Shown: piece by piece, positions 9,227 through 17,849 of the stretch | Layout: every line of letters starts with the position of its first letter | How positions within the stretch are numbered: the first letter of the stretch is position 1 | Origin: Hyphomicrobiaceae bacterium | GTDB lineage: Bacteria > Pseudomonadota > Alphaproteobacteria > Rhizobiales > Hyphomicrobiaceae | Length of the DNA stretch: 64,000 nucleotides | Assembly: GCA_021775735.1 (NCBI GenBank) | Contig: JAJFHG010000012.1 | Coordinates: 1 to 64,000 of the forward strand | Reading direction: 5' to 3' | Position numbers and translations under genes: made by a program | The notes under the pieces: model-generated | Database searches by the model: none | Seen by the model: the letters and a program-made list of their open reading frames with translations, nothing else | What the model was told of the DNA's origin: nothing

Positions 9227-10501
9227 TCAATTTCCAGATGTTCGGCTAATGATCGTCTCGTCATTCACGATTTCAAATGTCAGCCCCGCATGATCCCCCA
9301 ACCTCGATAGAAGAAGATCTCCCATCGCTGAGGCTGGCGTCCAGAAGCCTCCACTGACGGCCATTCTATCGCCGTCCTCGGCTAAGCAAAGCGCAGCCTC
9401 AACAAGAATTCTGCTCGTCGACTCGACGCCTGGGTCGCCTTTGCCCCGAAGTCTGACCCTCATCGACGTACTGTCATCAAGTATGCCGAGTTGCACGATC
9501 TCGTAAGTGCTATTCTCGCGAGTTTCTCGCCCCGGTCCTTCCCCGGATTTGGGCAACACGTACCTCTTCAACAGATTGCGTGTCGGAGCCATTGCCATTG
9601 CAGTCAGGAACACGCGCGCACCGAGCACGCCGGTCGTTGCCAAAATCCAACCGAACGGACCGGGCCCGGTAAAGATGGCTTCTTCGTAGCGGAACTCTTT
9701 CCCGTAACGATAGTTGAGCAGCGCATTGCTGCGGCGAACAATTTTGTTGTTAATCGGGCTCATGAAAAACGGCATGGTCCAACCGTTCAGATGTGGATCA
9801 AACTTCACCTCGAACGGCATCATCTTGTCAGGGCGGTCAGGACCGCTCCGTTCACCTTTGGGGTTCAATGCATAGGGCTCTGCGTTAAAACGAGAAATAG
9901 AGGGATCTCGACGCCCCTGCTCTGCTGCGTAGACGCCACTCGCCGCCGTGCCGCCGCTGAAACCGCCTCGCATAGTCGTCACTCGCATCCTGACGTGATG
10001 GCAGACCTTTCCATATTGTGCTTGTGCTCTCGATTGCAGCAAAAAAACACCTAGATCCGACGGTACAGAATCGAAACCGCATGCAGGGACGATACGGGCA
10101 CCAGATCTCTCCGCCTCGGCCTGATGGGTGTCGATCATTCGACGCATCCAGTGCACTTCCCCGGAAATATCGCAGTAATGCGTGCCGCTCGTTGCGCACG
10201 CCGCAACCAATTCCGATCCGAATTTAGCAAATGGACCAACAGTGGAGCAGACAACTCTCGTGCGCGCCACCAACGCATCCAATGAAGCCCTGTCGAAGTT
10301 GTCCCCGATGACGATCGGTATATTTTTGGCACTTTCAGGCAGGCTGGCACCTACGGCCTTGAGCTTTGCCTCGTTTCGACCGCCGATCGCCCATTGCAGT
10401 CCGCACGTCTTGTTGCGAGTCGCAAGATGGTGTGCGACGCGGCGACCAACTGCGCCAGTTGCGCCCCAAAGAACAACATCGAACTCCCGGTGAGATGACA
10501 T
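9227..10501 (-). CDS. Saccharopine dehydrogenase-like NADP-binding reductase (trans-acting enoyl reductase family)
   Basis: A 424-residue protein. The N-terminal Rossmann fold starts FDVVLWGATGAVGRRVAHHL, and later GTHYCDISGEVHWMRRMI and VPACGFDSVPSDLGVFLL are hallmarks of the saccharopine dehydrogenase-like family. Mycobacterial relatives act as trans-acting enoyl reductases on polyketide-type lipids, while most bacterial members have no known substrate. It is transcribed away from the NTF2-like/flavoprotein pair, with two palindromes in the shared 280-base promoter region, so the three genes may be co-regulated. A role in reducing an unsaturated lipid is inference. Confidence 0.8.
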   Translation of the reverse strand: MSSHREFDVVLWGATGAVGRRVAHHLATRNKTCGLQWAIGGRNEAKLKAVGASLPESAKNIPIVIGDNFDRASLDALVARTRVVCSTVGPFAKFGSELVAACATSGTHYCDISGEVHWMRRMIDTHQAEAERSGARIVPACGFDSVPSDLGVFLLQSRAQAQYGKVCHHVRMRVTTMRGGFSGGTAASGVYAAEQGRRDPSISRFNAEPYALNPKGERSGPDRPDKMMPFEVKFDPHLNGWTMPFFMSPINNKIVRRSNALLNYRYGKEFRYEEAIFTGPGPFGWILATTGVLGARVFLTAMAMAPTRNLLKRYVLPKSGEGPGRETRENSTYEIVQLGILDDSTSMRVRLRGKGDPGVESTSRILVEAALCLAEDGDRMAVSGGFWTPASAMGDLLLSRLGDHAGLTFEIVNDETIISRTSGN

Positions 10502-10537
10502 GGGTAAAGAGTTACCGTGGACGTGCGATAATCAGCA

Positions 10538-10551
10538 TTGACGTGAGTCAA
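10538..10551. promoter_or_regulatory. Palindromic operator TTGAC-N4-GTCAA
   Basis: A perfect inverted repeat, TTGACGTGAGTCAA, lies 37 bases upstream of the leftward reductase gene. The spacing and half-sites match the CRP/FNR-superfamily (FixK-like) pattern TTGAC-N4-GTCAA. It differs from the TGAT-N4-ATCA boxes of the fatty acid locus, so it may belong to another regulator of that superfamily. Confidence 0.55.
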
Positions 10552-10668
10552 ATCCGCACCTGTCTAATCCACATGACCTACTTTCGCCGGCAGATCATCG
10601 GCTCCCAACCCTTGAAATCGGTCGCAGCGCTAACGCTCGGACGGATCAAGATAAATTCCTCAGTTTAA

Positions 10669-10693
10669 GTTGACTTTAATCAGTGCGGTCAAC
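10669..10693. promoter_or_regulatory. Inverted repeat GTTGAC-N13-GTCAAC
   Basis: Perfect 6-base arms flank a 13-base spacer about 93 bases before the ATG of the NTF2-like gene. Its half-site repeats the TTGAC of the palindrome at 10538. It could be a second operator or lie in the rightward promoter. Confidence 0.4.
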
Positions 10694-10785
10694 GTGGCGC
10701 TCTGATTGGATTTATCATGAGAGCATTGAAATACGAGTTAGTTGGTGACGCCGTATATCTCTTCAAGAACTTGCAGGAGCATGAA

Positions 10786-11175
10786 ATGATCGAAGAGCAT
10801 CCGAATGTCTCACTGCTAAAGCGCCTCGATCCGAGCAACTTGGCGAATGCAAACAACCTATTCGCTGAAGATGCGATCTTTCATTACTTCAATCCCAATC
10901 TTTCGGAACTGCAGGGCGACTATGTAGGCCGAAACGGTATCCGCACCTTTTTTGAAATAATCGGTGAAAAGACCGGCGGAACTTTCAAAGTAAGTCCCGT
11001 TTCCGTCACGGCAGTTGGAGACGAACTGGTTGTCGTGCAGACACGGAATACGCTCTCCATTGAAGGTCAAGACATCGCTTTGGACGTGGTCGTTGTCTGG
11101 CGCATCTTGAACGGTCAGATTGTCGAAGTCTGGGATATCGTCCCGACGCGTCCGGCGGAGGTTTACAATGGCTGA
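10786..11175 (+). CDS. NTF2/SnoaL-like small protein
   Basis: About 129 residues with the cone-shaped NTF2-like fold pattern: an N-terminal helix (LKRLDPSNLANANNLFAEDAIFHYFNP), then FVGRNG-type turn residues (YVGRNGIRTFFEI) and alternating beta strands ending IVEVWDIVPTRPAE. Members include SnoaL-type cyclases, isomerases and many proteins without known activity. The ATG at 10786, preceded by GCAGGAG, is preferred to the upstream one at 10717. The stop overlaps the ATG of the flavoprotein gene (ATGGCTGA), so the pair is translationally coupled and probably acts in the same pathway. Confidence 0.7.
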   Translation: MIEEHPNVSLLKRLDPSNLANANNLFAEDAIFHYFNPNLSELQGDYVGRNGIRTFFEIIGEKTGGTFKVSPVSVTAVGDELVVVQTRNTLSIEGQDIALDVVVVWRILNGQIVEVWDIVPTRPAEVYNG

Positions 11176-12721
11176 TCCACAAAGAACCGGCTGGGATGCC
11201 ATCGTTATCGGTTCCGGCATGGGTGGCATGACGGCCGCTGCTGCACTTTCGAAGACCGGTCACAAGGTGCTGCTGCTGGAGCAGTACAAAACGCTGGGTG
11301 GTCTGACCCATAGTTTTTCACGCGATGGCTTCTCCTGGGATGTTGGCATCCACTACCTCAACTATATCGCACCGGGCGATCGTGAACGAGACCTCCTTGA
11401 CTGGATTTCGGACACGCCGATTGAGTTCGTCTCGATGGGGGCAATTTATGACAATCTGCATATTGGCAATGCCCCACCACTGGCATTGTCTCGACCCTTT
11501 GAGGCTCAGGAAAGGGATCTGAAGGATCGTTTCCCAAATGATTTTATGGCAATAGAGGCCTGGACTGAAGCGCTTAAAGCGGGGCGCGAAACTATGCTGA
11601 AGATCATTCCCACGCGGGCAATGCCCGAGTTTGTGGGAAATGCGATTCAATGGTGGAACGGACGCGCCATTGAAGAGTGGTGCGCACGGACGACGCAAGA
11701 CGTCATTGATGGCATCACGCAGAACCCTGAGCTTGCTGCAGTCTTTGCGGCGCAGTGGGTCGACCACGGTGGTAGACCCAGTAAATCAAGCTTTGGCATG
11801 CATGCCATGATATCTGGAGGTTATCTTCAAAGCGGCGCCTGGTATCCCGTCGGCGGCGGAGCAGCTTTCGCTGATCATATTTTGCCAACAATCATCTCTG
11901 CAGGCGGGGAGGCCCGTGCAAACACTAGGGTAGATGCCCTTCTCTACGAAGATGAGAAAGTCGTTGGCGTCCGCACCGCAGATGGTGAGGAAATCCACGC
12001 AGATGTCGTCATCTCGAACATTGGTGCCCGTGAAACGCTGAGCTATCTGGTTCCCGAAAACTGCGGGCAAGACGATTGGATTGCAGAGATCAATTCGCTT
12101 CCACCGTCGATTGCCCATTTCAGCCTATTTCTAGGATTCGAGGGTGACGTCGAAGATGCCGGGGCAACCAGGTCAAATCATTGGGTCTATCCAAACGGTG
12201 AAGTCGATGCGATTTGGAAGAACGTGCCAGAGAGCAATGCTCCTGGCTTCTTCGTTTCATTTGCTTCGCTTAAGGACCCCAAGCACGACCCGGGCCCCCA
12301 GCAGAAACATGCGGGCGACCTCATGGGCTGGACCGACTGGTCCACCGTAGAAGAATGGGCTGATATTCCTTCATGCGCGCGCGGCCAGGACTACAAAGCG
12401 TTCAAGCAACAGGTCGAGGACAAGCTGTTTGCACAGTTTGCCGAATATTTTCCGGATCTGGCTGATCTTGTCGTGTTTCGCGAACTTTCAACGCCACTGG
12501 CAACGACCGCAATCACCGGCCACCATCAAGGCGCCTTTTATGGGCTGGATGTCACCCCCGAACGAACACTGAGCGGTGCACTCCAAGCTAAGACACCAAT
12601 TGATGGTCTCTATCTGTCAGGCCAGGACGTGGTCAGCCCGGGCATTCCCGGCGCACTTTGGGGCGGCCTTCTTGCTGCGGCCAGCGTTGACCCACAAATA
12701 TTTAAACACCTCAGAGGATGA
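11168..12721 (+). CDS. FAD-dependent oxidoreductase, phytoene desaturase / retinol saturase-like
   Basis: A 517-residue flavoprotein. The dinucleotide-binding motif is DAIVIGSGMGGMTAAAALSKTGHKVLLLEQ, followed by the desaturase/isomerase motif TLGGLTHSF. The C-terminal FAD-contact segment is DGLYLSGQDVVSPGIPGALWGGLLAA. The overall layout is that of CrtI/CRTISO/RetSat-type enzymes, which desaturate, isomerise or saturate polyene or isoprenoid substrates. No other carotenoid genes (CrtB, CrtE) are in the window, so a carotenoid role is doubtful; a lipid substrate shared with the divergent reductase is possible. The start at 11168 follows GGCGGAGG and overlaps the NTF2-like gene. Confidence 0.82.
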   Translation: MADPQRTGWDAIVIGSGMGGMTAAAALSKTGHKVLLLEQYKTLGGLTHSFSRDGFSWDVGIHYLNYIAPGDRERDLLDWISDTPIEFVSMGAIYDNLHIGNAPPLALSRPFEAQERDLKDRFPNDFMAIEAWTEALKAGRETMLKIIPTRAMPEFVGNAIQWWNGRAIEEWCARTTQDVIDGITQNPELAAVFAAQWVDHGGRPSKSSFGMHAMISGGYLQSGAWYPVGGGAAFADHILPTIISAGGEARANTRVDALLYEDEKVVGVRTADGEEIHADVVISNIGARETLSYLVPENCGQDDWIAEINSLPPSIAHFSLFLGFEGDVEDAGATRSNHWVYPNGEVDAIWKNVPESNAPGFFVSFASLKDPKHDPGPQQKHAGDLMGWTDWSTVEEWADIPSCARGQDYKAFKQQVEDKLFAQFAEYFPDLADLVVFRELSTPLATTAITGHHQGAFYGLDVTPERTLSGALQAKTPIDGLYLSGQDVVSPGIPGALWGGLLAAASVDPQIFKHLRG

Positions 12722-12943
12722 TCGCCAAAAGCGTGAACGATCCACCGCACGAAACTTGCGATGTAATTGTTTGTAGACGAGCCCCAAGAGCCAATTGATG
12801 ATGTGCGACTGACAACTGGTTCGATGTCGAAACTGCACCGACTTTATTCGAGCTACAAACTATGTTGTGTGGGGTCACATGTTGACACTACTTTCGCGCA
12901 TTCCAGATGTGCGCAGTAGTTTCAATGCATTAAGATTTCTTAA

Positions 12944-13033
12944 TGGCGGAGGGAGTGGGATTCGAACCCACGAGACGGTTCCCCGCCTACACACTTTCCA
13001 GGCGTGCGCCTTCGACCACTCGGCCACCCCTCC
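12944..13033 (-). tRNA. tRNA-Ser (anticodon GGA)
   Basis: A 90-nt class II tRNA read leftward. The acceptor GGAGGGG pairs with TCCCTCC, the CCA is encoded, and the anticodon stem CACGC/GTGTG holds loop CTGGAAA (anticodon GGA, reads UCC/UCU). A long variable arm (GGCGGGGAACCGTC region) and T-arm GTGGG-TTCGAAT-CCCAC follow. The variable arm identifies it as a serine tRNA. Confidence 0.95.
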
Positions 13034-13404
13034 GCAAGATCAAACCGCCAGGATCATATCGAGGCGGTTGAGTTGAGCCGCTTCGATCCGTTAGAGCAAA
13101 TTTCCTGCAATAGATTGAACGCAGGCCGCTCTATGACTCATCGAAGCGCGCCGCACTATAGCCGGATGCGCGCGTCCCGCAAGCGCCCTATTGGCCGCAA
13201 CGTCCAACACCGGCTTGGCGCACATTTTTGGCCAGTGTCCAACATCAATCTGCGCTCTATTGCTAGGTTTTTTTGCCCAATGCAACTGGAAGGGACCACG
13301 GCCTTGCCGTTGGCATGGTTTGTGGGCTAGATCAAATTATCGGCGGCTTAACGATGCCCAGATTGCTCTAGGTGCGTGCCATCGAGACGGTGAGCGAGTG
13401 AAAA
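13034..13404. other. Intergenic region without a gene
   Basis: About 370 bases between tRNA-Ser and a small membrane protein gene. No coding frame here looks real. The only structure I can point to is the CAAATTATC element near its right end, listed separately. Confidence 0.5.
13333..13355 (+). promoter_or_regulatory. CAAATTATC-type upstream element, copy 1
   Basis: CAAATTATCGGCGGCTTAACGAT lies 72 bases before the small membrane protein gene. Close copies precede msrA (14688) and the receiver-domain gene (15455). It is probably a shared promoter or activator element, inferred from repetition and position only. Confidence 0.35.
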
Positions 13405-13719
13405 ATGAGTGTCCTTAGATTTGTGTCCACGATCTGTCTTCTAGTTGCCGCCATCGCGCTGATCGCCGATTTGACGCCAGCGCTCGCTGGCGCGCAAGAT
13501 TGGTCGTTTTCCTCGATTGAAGAGCACTGGAAACAAGTAGCTCCTGCAACGTTTCAATCTATGGAGCAGTCACTGTCCGCGGGGCGCAGTGGGTGGGAAT
13601 GGACCTTTATCTTTGGTCCGATATTGGCAACGCCGACATCTATATTTTTCGCAGTGCTCGCAGTGCTGACCGGATATGCAGGGCGCAGGCGTACGCGGGT
13701 TAAAATCTACGCCAATTAA
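13405..13719 (+). CDS. Small two-span membrane protein, conserved-looking hypothetical
   Basis: A 104-residue protein with an N-terminal hydrophobic segment (TICLLVAAIALIADLTPAL), a soluble acidic and Trp-rich middle, and a C-terminal span (ILATPTSIFFAVLAVLTGYAG) followed by a basic RRRTR tail. The topology predicts the middle segment outside the cytoplasm with the tail inside. I do not know a function. The start ATG at 13405 is preceded by a purine-rich GAGTGAAAA. Confidence 0.55.
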   Translation: MSVLRFVSTICLLVAAIALIADLTPALAGAQDWSFSSIEEHWKQVAPATFQSMEQSLSAGRSGWEWTFIFGPILATPTSIFFAVLAVLTGYAGRRRTRVKIYAN

Positions 13720-13765
13720 TTGCGCGATTTTCCCGTGGCGTTCTGGTGTTTCGTTTGTCCTAAAC

Positions 13766-14602
13766 TCAGTTTGAGCGTGTCAAGCTCAGGGCGACGGGGT
13801 CCTGGCTCGCAAAGTCAAGTGCAATACCAAGCAGCAATAAGGCCGCGAGGACTCCGAGCACACCGAGCATAACACTGCGGTGGCGATGATTGAGTTCTGT
13901 AATTTGGGCCTCATCAATCGTATCGTCTTGGGGTGCGGTGTCGCTATCGGTGGTCCGGGCTTGGGAGCGTGCACGCAATCCGAGAAATTTTGCCCGCGCA
14001 GAGCGGCGTACATTACCCCGATCAATCAACGGCAGCCGTGCGCGATCAGCAATGTGTTTGGCAATGACAGGATAGGGAAATGTCGGGTCAACATTGGCTT
14101 CATTCACGTAACCAAGCTTAACGGTTTCTCCGTCTTTTTTGGTGACCTGCGCACCCTTCATCAATACAGGCGCTAAACTTCCCCCATAAACCTCGCGCCG
14201 AGTTTCCACGCTTTGGATTTCATCGTAATCCATCTTGTGGCTGCGATAGCGCAACATCGGAGTTGGACCCCGTCCCGATGGCAACGTCATTTTCACGCCC
14301 TTCGAGCCAATTACAACACGCGATCTCAGCGACAGCATGAGCTCAACCAACAACAAGAACATCACAGCGGTGAAACACAGGGCAAAGATGGCGAGGCCGA
14401 CGCTATCAAGCCAAAGCCCATGGGTGATGCGGGCATAGATCATGGCAGGTAGGCTGGTGAAAAACGGCAAAAGAACGAGGAACGCGAAGGAAAAAAATGT
14501 CTTGCGTCCGCCGGATGCTTTGTAAACCAGTTTCGGGGCGGGTTTTCCCTCGGCCAAAGCCTGAGCGGAGGCGGTATCATCAATCGTCGTGGAGCTGGCC
14601 AT
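13766..14602 (-). CDS. Membrane protein with a PH-like cytoplasmic region, unknown function
   Basis: A 278-residue protein. Two N-terminal spans (FAFLVLLPFFTSLPAMIYA and LAIFALCFTAVMFLLLVELML) are followed by a beta-rich stretch with SRVVIGSKGVKMTLPSG and IQSVETRREVYGG, a pattern seen in bacterial PH-domain membrane proteins. A third span lies near the C-terminus (VMLGVLGVLAALLLLGIALDFA). The region between (about residues 200-240) is acidic and polar, likely disordered. It is convergent with the small membrane protein gene and divergent from msrA. The function is unknown. Confidence 0.55.
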   Translation of the reverse strand: MASSTTIDDTASAQALAEGKPAPKLVYKASGGRKTFFSFAFLVLLPFFTSLPAMIYARITHGLWLDSVGLAIFALCFTAVMFLLLVELMLSLRSRVVIGSKGVKMTLPSGRGPTPMLRYRSHKMDYDEIQSVETRREVYGGSLAPVLMKGAQVTKKDGETVKLGYVNEANVDPTFPYPVIAKHIADRARLPLIDRGNVRRSARAKFLGLRARSQARTTDSDTAPQDDTIDEAQITELNHRHRSVMLGVLGVLAALLLLGIALDFASQDPVALSLTRSN

Positions 14603-14687
14603 GGTCGCTCTTTCCTTAGTCCCTTGCGCGGTGCGTTGTGCTTGTTTTGATTGAATTCCGGCAGCACGATTACTTCGAAGATTCGAT

Positions 14688-14700
14688 CAAATTATCCGCC
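14688..14700 (+). promoter_or_regulatory. CAAATTATC-type upstream element, copy 2
   Basis: CAAATTATCCGCC, preceded by GAT as in copy 1, lies 88 bases upstream of msrA. It is the least complete of the three copies, since the TTAACGAT part is not conserved. Confidence 0.25.
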
Positions 14701-14775
14701 TAAAACTGTTTCCGATTTATGGCAGTTTGAACTAGTGTTGGCGGATTATAGCAAATCTTATCGCGTCAAACCAAG

Positions 14776-15423
14776 GTGTTCCAAACATTGTTTTCACGAC
14801 ACAAAACAGAAATGCCTGATGTGCACTCAGCCCTTGAGGGGCGGCCAGAGGCGATTGCAACGGCAGAAATGCACCACATTTTTTCGCGCCCGCTTAAAGG
14901 GCCATATCCTGAAGGGTCAGAAAGAGCGCTCTTTGGTATGGGGTGCTTTTGGGGTGCAGAGCGCAAATTCTGGCAAATGGGAGACGGCATCTGGATCACG
15001 GCTGTGGGTTATGCCGGTGGGCTCACGCCGAATGCGACTTACAAAGAGGTTTGCACCGGTAAGACAGGGCACAACGAAGTTGTCTTGGTGGTTTTTGAAC
15101 CTAAGAAGATGTCCTATGACAACTTGCTGCAAACGTTTTGGGAAAGTCATGACCCAACTCAGGGGATGCGCCAAGGCAACGACATGGGAACACAATATCG
15201 TTCTGGAATTTATTGGTTTAACGATGCACAACGCACAGCAGCCGAGGCATCGCGCAATACCTATGCAGCAAAGCTGCAAGCGGCAGGTCATGGCGCGATT
15301 ACAACCGAGATTGTTTCCGCACCAGAATTTTATTTTGCAGAAGCTGATCACCAGCAGTATCTGTCAAAAGTCCCGGATGGGTATTGCGGACTTGGGGGAA
15401 CCGGGGTGAGCTGTTCGCTTTAG
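14776..15423 (+). CDS. msrA: Peptide-methionine (S)-S-oxide reductase MsrA
   Basis: A 215-residue enzyme that reduces methionine S-sulfoxide in proteins and free form as oxidative damage repair. The catalytic motif is [14 protein letters not shown] with the active Cys about residue 57. The conserved [33 protein letters not shown] and the resolving Cys region [12 protein letters not shown] near the end are all present. It has the longer form typical of MsrA enzymes with recycling Cys at the C-terminus. The annotated GTG at 14776 has a weak ribosome-binding site; an ATG at 14812 is a good alternative and would lose nothing of the domain. Confidence 0.96.
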   Translation: MFQTLFSRHKTEMPDVHSALEGRPEAIATAEMHHIFSRPLKGPYPEGSERALFGMGCFWGAERKFWQMGDGIWITAVGYAGGLTPNATYKEVCTGKTGHNEVVLVVFEPKKMSYDNLLQTFWESHDPTQGMRQGNDMGTQYRSGIYWFNDAQRTAAEASRNTYAAKLQAAGHGAITTEIVSAPEFYFAEADHQQYLSKVPDGYCGLGGTGVSCSL

Positions 15424-15454
15424 CACGGGGATGTGTCTTCTAGTTTGAGATAAA

Positions 15455-15476
15455 CAAATTATCGCCGCTTTACGAT
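15455..15476 (+). promoter_or_regulatory. CAAATTATC-type upstream element, copy 3
   Basis: CAAATTATCGCCGCTTTACGAT lies 70 bases before the next gene. It matches copy 1 over 22 bases with one gap and a few changes, at nearly the same distance from the start codon. Confidence 0.35.
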
Positions 15477-15524
15477 AGGCGTGTTGCCAACACCAACAAT
15501 TAAGATGATTGAGGTCAAAGACTC

Positions 15525-16190
15525 ATGCAGGCAGCTTTAGAATTTGTAGAAAGCTATCGCTCCTATTTTGAGGCTGTTCAGGCGGTGAGTGCTGTCATCA
15601 GCATTGTTGGCTGGTGTCTGGGCGCGATCCTGTTGTGGATCGCTTGGCGTCGCAATGCTGTGAAATCCGTTACCGTTGGGCCAATTGGGTTTGAGATCCA
15701 GGACGCGGTGACAGCGACGGCAACAGCGGCGCGTGACTGGCAGTCCAAGTCGCCGTTTCAAAAAATCAACATTGGCAAAATCCGAGAGACCGTGCAGCGT
15801 GCCTTCAAGCCCGAAATCAGCGACCGCATGGTCGGCAAGGCCGTGTTGTGGGTTGATGACAATCCCAACAACAACATGCTTGCCATGCGTGCCCTAGAAA
15901 AACTTCATCTTGATGTTCACCAAGAGACCAGTACCGAGGCAGGTCTTCAAGCGCTATCACGACGACGGTTTGATCTGGTTATTTCCGATATGGGTCGGGG
16001 TTCCAACATGCAGGCGGGTTACGAGCTTTTAAAAGCCATTCGTGATGCGGGAAATCCGGTTCCGTTCTTTATTTTTGCAGGGTCTGATACGCCTGAGTTT
16101 CGCAAGGAAGCTGTGGCGCGTGGGGCGGACCTCTCGACCAATGACATGCTCGAGTTGATTGATAACGTTATTCAAAAGTTGAGTGTTTAA
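15525..16190 (+). CDS. Membrane-anchored response-regulator receiver protein
   Basis: A 221-residue protein. An N-terminal span (residues about 17-40) is followed by a short linker and a receiver domain from about residue 105: the acidic pair in VLWVDDNPNN, the phospho-acceptor Asp in LVISDMGRG, and a FAGSD segment replacing the usual TA-S/T turn. The conserved Lys of receivers is not evident: the segment AVARGADLSTND lacks a clear K-P. No output domain follows, so it may signal by protein contact at the membrane. Membrane-tethered single receiver domains are uncommon. No kinase gene is adjacent. Confidence 0.7.
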   Translation: MQAALEFVESYRSYFEAVQAVSAVISIVGWCLGAILLWIAWRRNAVKSVTVGPIGFEIQDAVTATATAARDWQSKSPFQKINIGKIRETVQRAFKPEISDRMVGKAVLWVDDNPNNNMLAMRALEKLHLDVHQETSTEAGLQALSRRRFDLVISDMGRGSNMQAGYELLKAIRDAGNPVPFFIFAGSDTPEFRKEAVARGADLSTNDMLELIDNVIQKLSV

Positions 16191-16250
16191 GGCAGGCTTT
16201 TGCCGGGTTTGGACCGATCACATCTGCCCAAACGTCAATGGCATCGTTTG

Positions 16251-16559
16251 TTACATCGACATCATTTCGGCCACTTCAATGGTGCCATGCTCGACGTGTG
16301 GGCACGACTTTGCCATTTTAAGTGCGCTGTCAATGTCATCGGCTTGAACCACTGAAAAACCCGATAAAGGATCTGGTCCGCCATTATCGGCGACGCCCTC
16401 AGCGCTCACGGTTTTTGACTTCCCAACTGGATTTCCGGGGCTGACAACTGCATCACCAAGCCCGTTCAGCCACGCAGTCCATTTGGCCATCAAAGCGGCG
16501 CCCGCTTCAGGGGTCTCAGGTTTTTTGCCGCCATGGTAGGCGAAAATAAACTTGGGCAT
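16251..16559 (-). CDS. YCII-related domain protein
   Basis: About 102 residues with the ferredoxin-like fold of the YCII/DGPF family: start MPKFIFAYHGG, then WTAWLNGLGDAVVSPGNPVG, GFSVVQADDIDSALKMAKSCP and a closing HGTIEVAEMM. Family members are small enzymes or binding proteins of mostly unknown role, sometimes next to ECF sigma factors, but none is present here. I use the ATG at 16559, preceded by AGGAGCTC; the open frame upstream to 16694 runs into mepA and is not credible. It lies just downstream of mepA on the same strand. Confidence 0.8.
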   Translation of the reverse strand: MPKFIFAYHGGKKPETPEAGAALMAKWTAWLNGLGDAVVSPGNPVGKSKTVSAEGVADNGGPDPLSGFSVVQADDIDSALKMAKSCPHVEHGTIEVAEMMSM

Positions 16560-16624
16560 AAGAGGAGCTCCTTTACTGATGGCGACCTGATGCAAGACGT
16601 TGCAAAGTGCAACGCTTGTTCGTC

Positions 16625-17782
16625 TTAATAGGTCTTTCCACGTTGCAAAGACGTTTCGAGACTGGAGGGGCGGGCAGCCAGCACACTGCGGCATTCCAAT
16701 GGCAGATCGTCCATTGTTTTAGGTCGCCGCTTCTTCACCTTCTTCTTTTTCTTTTTCTTCTTTGGTTTCACCTTTGACGGTGGTCGTGGCTTCACGCGCT
16801 TCAACCACCAGGTCAGCTCTTTGCCACAGCCATCGTCAGGTCTGGTTGCTTTTTGGGGCCTGCAATTGGGTGAGTCTGGGGGACACTTCATGCGGACGTG
16901 GAAGTGATAGTGATGTCCCCAATACGGTCGAACTTTTCTGAGCCATGCGCGATCACTGCCGGCATGTTTACAGAGCGCGCCCTTGATCGCGGGATGAACA
17001 AGAATGCGTTCGACGGATTTATAATGTGCTGCACGCTTTAAAATTTTGACGTGACCTGGCTTGAAGTGTCGGTTGACGTTGACTTTATCGGGCGCGAGCA
17101 TGGAGCGTGCGGATATGTTTTCCCGTTCTTTGCGCGAAAGCTTGCGCTTTGGCATCGGGCTCATCCAAATATCAGCATCAAGCCCAATCTGGTGACTGGC
17201 ATGACCTGTCAGCATGGGCCCGCCGCGGGGTTGGGCAATGTCGCCCATCAGCAGTCCTGGCCATTCGTCTTTTTCTTGCACTTCAGTTGCAAAGCGCTGC
17301 AACAGGGCAATCAGTTTTGGGTGTCCCCAATGGCGGTTGCGCGACAAGCGCATCGCTTGCCAGGCTTTACCGTTATCAGGAAGCCGGGCAGCACCTGCCA
17401 AGCAGCCTTTGGAGTAAAATCCAATTGCCCGCGGTTTTAACTCAGCGGCCTTCCTTTTAGCGCCGAACAGTTTTTTGGCAGGCACCGGTCTCTTTTTGGA
17501 TCTAGCTGCAACTTTTTTGGGTGCGCTCTTTTTTTGATTGCCTGCAAGCGGCGTTTTTTTGGTCGACGTCGGCGTGGTTGGTTTTGGAGTGACCGTTGCT
17601 GTTGTTGCTGGTGCATTTTTAGCTTTGGGGCGTACAGCCGGTTTGGGCTTTTCCGTCAGCCACGGCAGCTCATTCAGCGCTTGGGCGGACGGAGGCGGCA
17701 GTTTCATTTGCCCAACTGCAGGCAGCGCTAAAAACGCGCTAACGGCACAACTCAAAAGAACAGGGATTACAGCTCTACGCAT
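16625..17782 (-). CDS. mepA: Penicillin-insensitive murein endopeptidase MepA
   Basis: A LAS-family metallopeptidase that cuts D-Ala-meso-Dap cross-links in periplasmic peptidoglycan. The signal peptide (AVIPVLLSCAVSAFLALPAVG) is followed by about 100 residues of Lys/Pro/Thr/Ala-rich linker. The catalytic domain has ASHQIGLDADIWMSP (zinc ligands His and Asp) and YWGHHYHFHVRMKCP (HxH motif). The C-terminus carries a poly-Lys tract of about eight Lys. MepA from enterobacteria is near 270 residues, so the N-terminal basic linker and the Lys tract are additions that may bind anionic wall polymers. The start at 17782 has GGGAGG upstream. Confidence 0.93.
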   Translation of the reverse strand: MRRAVIPVLLSCAVSAFLALPAVGQMKLPPPSAQALNELPWLTEKPKPAVRPKAKNAPATTATVTPKPTTPTSTKKTPLAGNQKKSAPKKVAARSKKRPVPAKKLFGAKRKAAELKPRAIGFYSKGCLAGAARLPDNGKAWQAMRLSRNRHWGHPKLIALLQRFATEVQEKDEWPGLLMGDIAQPRGGPMLTGHASHQIGLDADIWMSPMPKRKLSRKERENISARSMLAPDKVNVNRHFKPGHVKILKRAAHYKSVERILVHPAIKGALCKHAGSDRAWLRKVRPYWGHHYHFHVRMKCPPDSPNCRPQKATRPDDGCGKELTWWLKRVKPRPPSKVKPKKKKKKKKVKKRRPKTMDDLPLECRSVLAARPSSLETSLQRGKTY

Positions 17783-17849
17783 AGTGCCTCCCAGTCGGCA
17801 AATCGACAAAACATTAACGCGAGGGAAAGGGCGGAAATGGGGCCCATCA

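Noticed and set aside
10717-10785. Longer N-terminus of the NTF2-like protein
   Set aside because: The internal ATG at 10786 has a good ribosome-binding site and matches the usual domain start.
11168-12721. Carotenoid biosynthesis gene (CrtI)
   Set aside because: No phytoene synthase or other carotenoid gene is nearby, and the closest motif match is to the retinol-saturase-like branch.
12867-13076. Small protein coding frame
   Set aside because: It runs through tRNA-Ser on the opposite strand; its translation is the familiar tRNA artefact ([10 protein letters not shown]).
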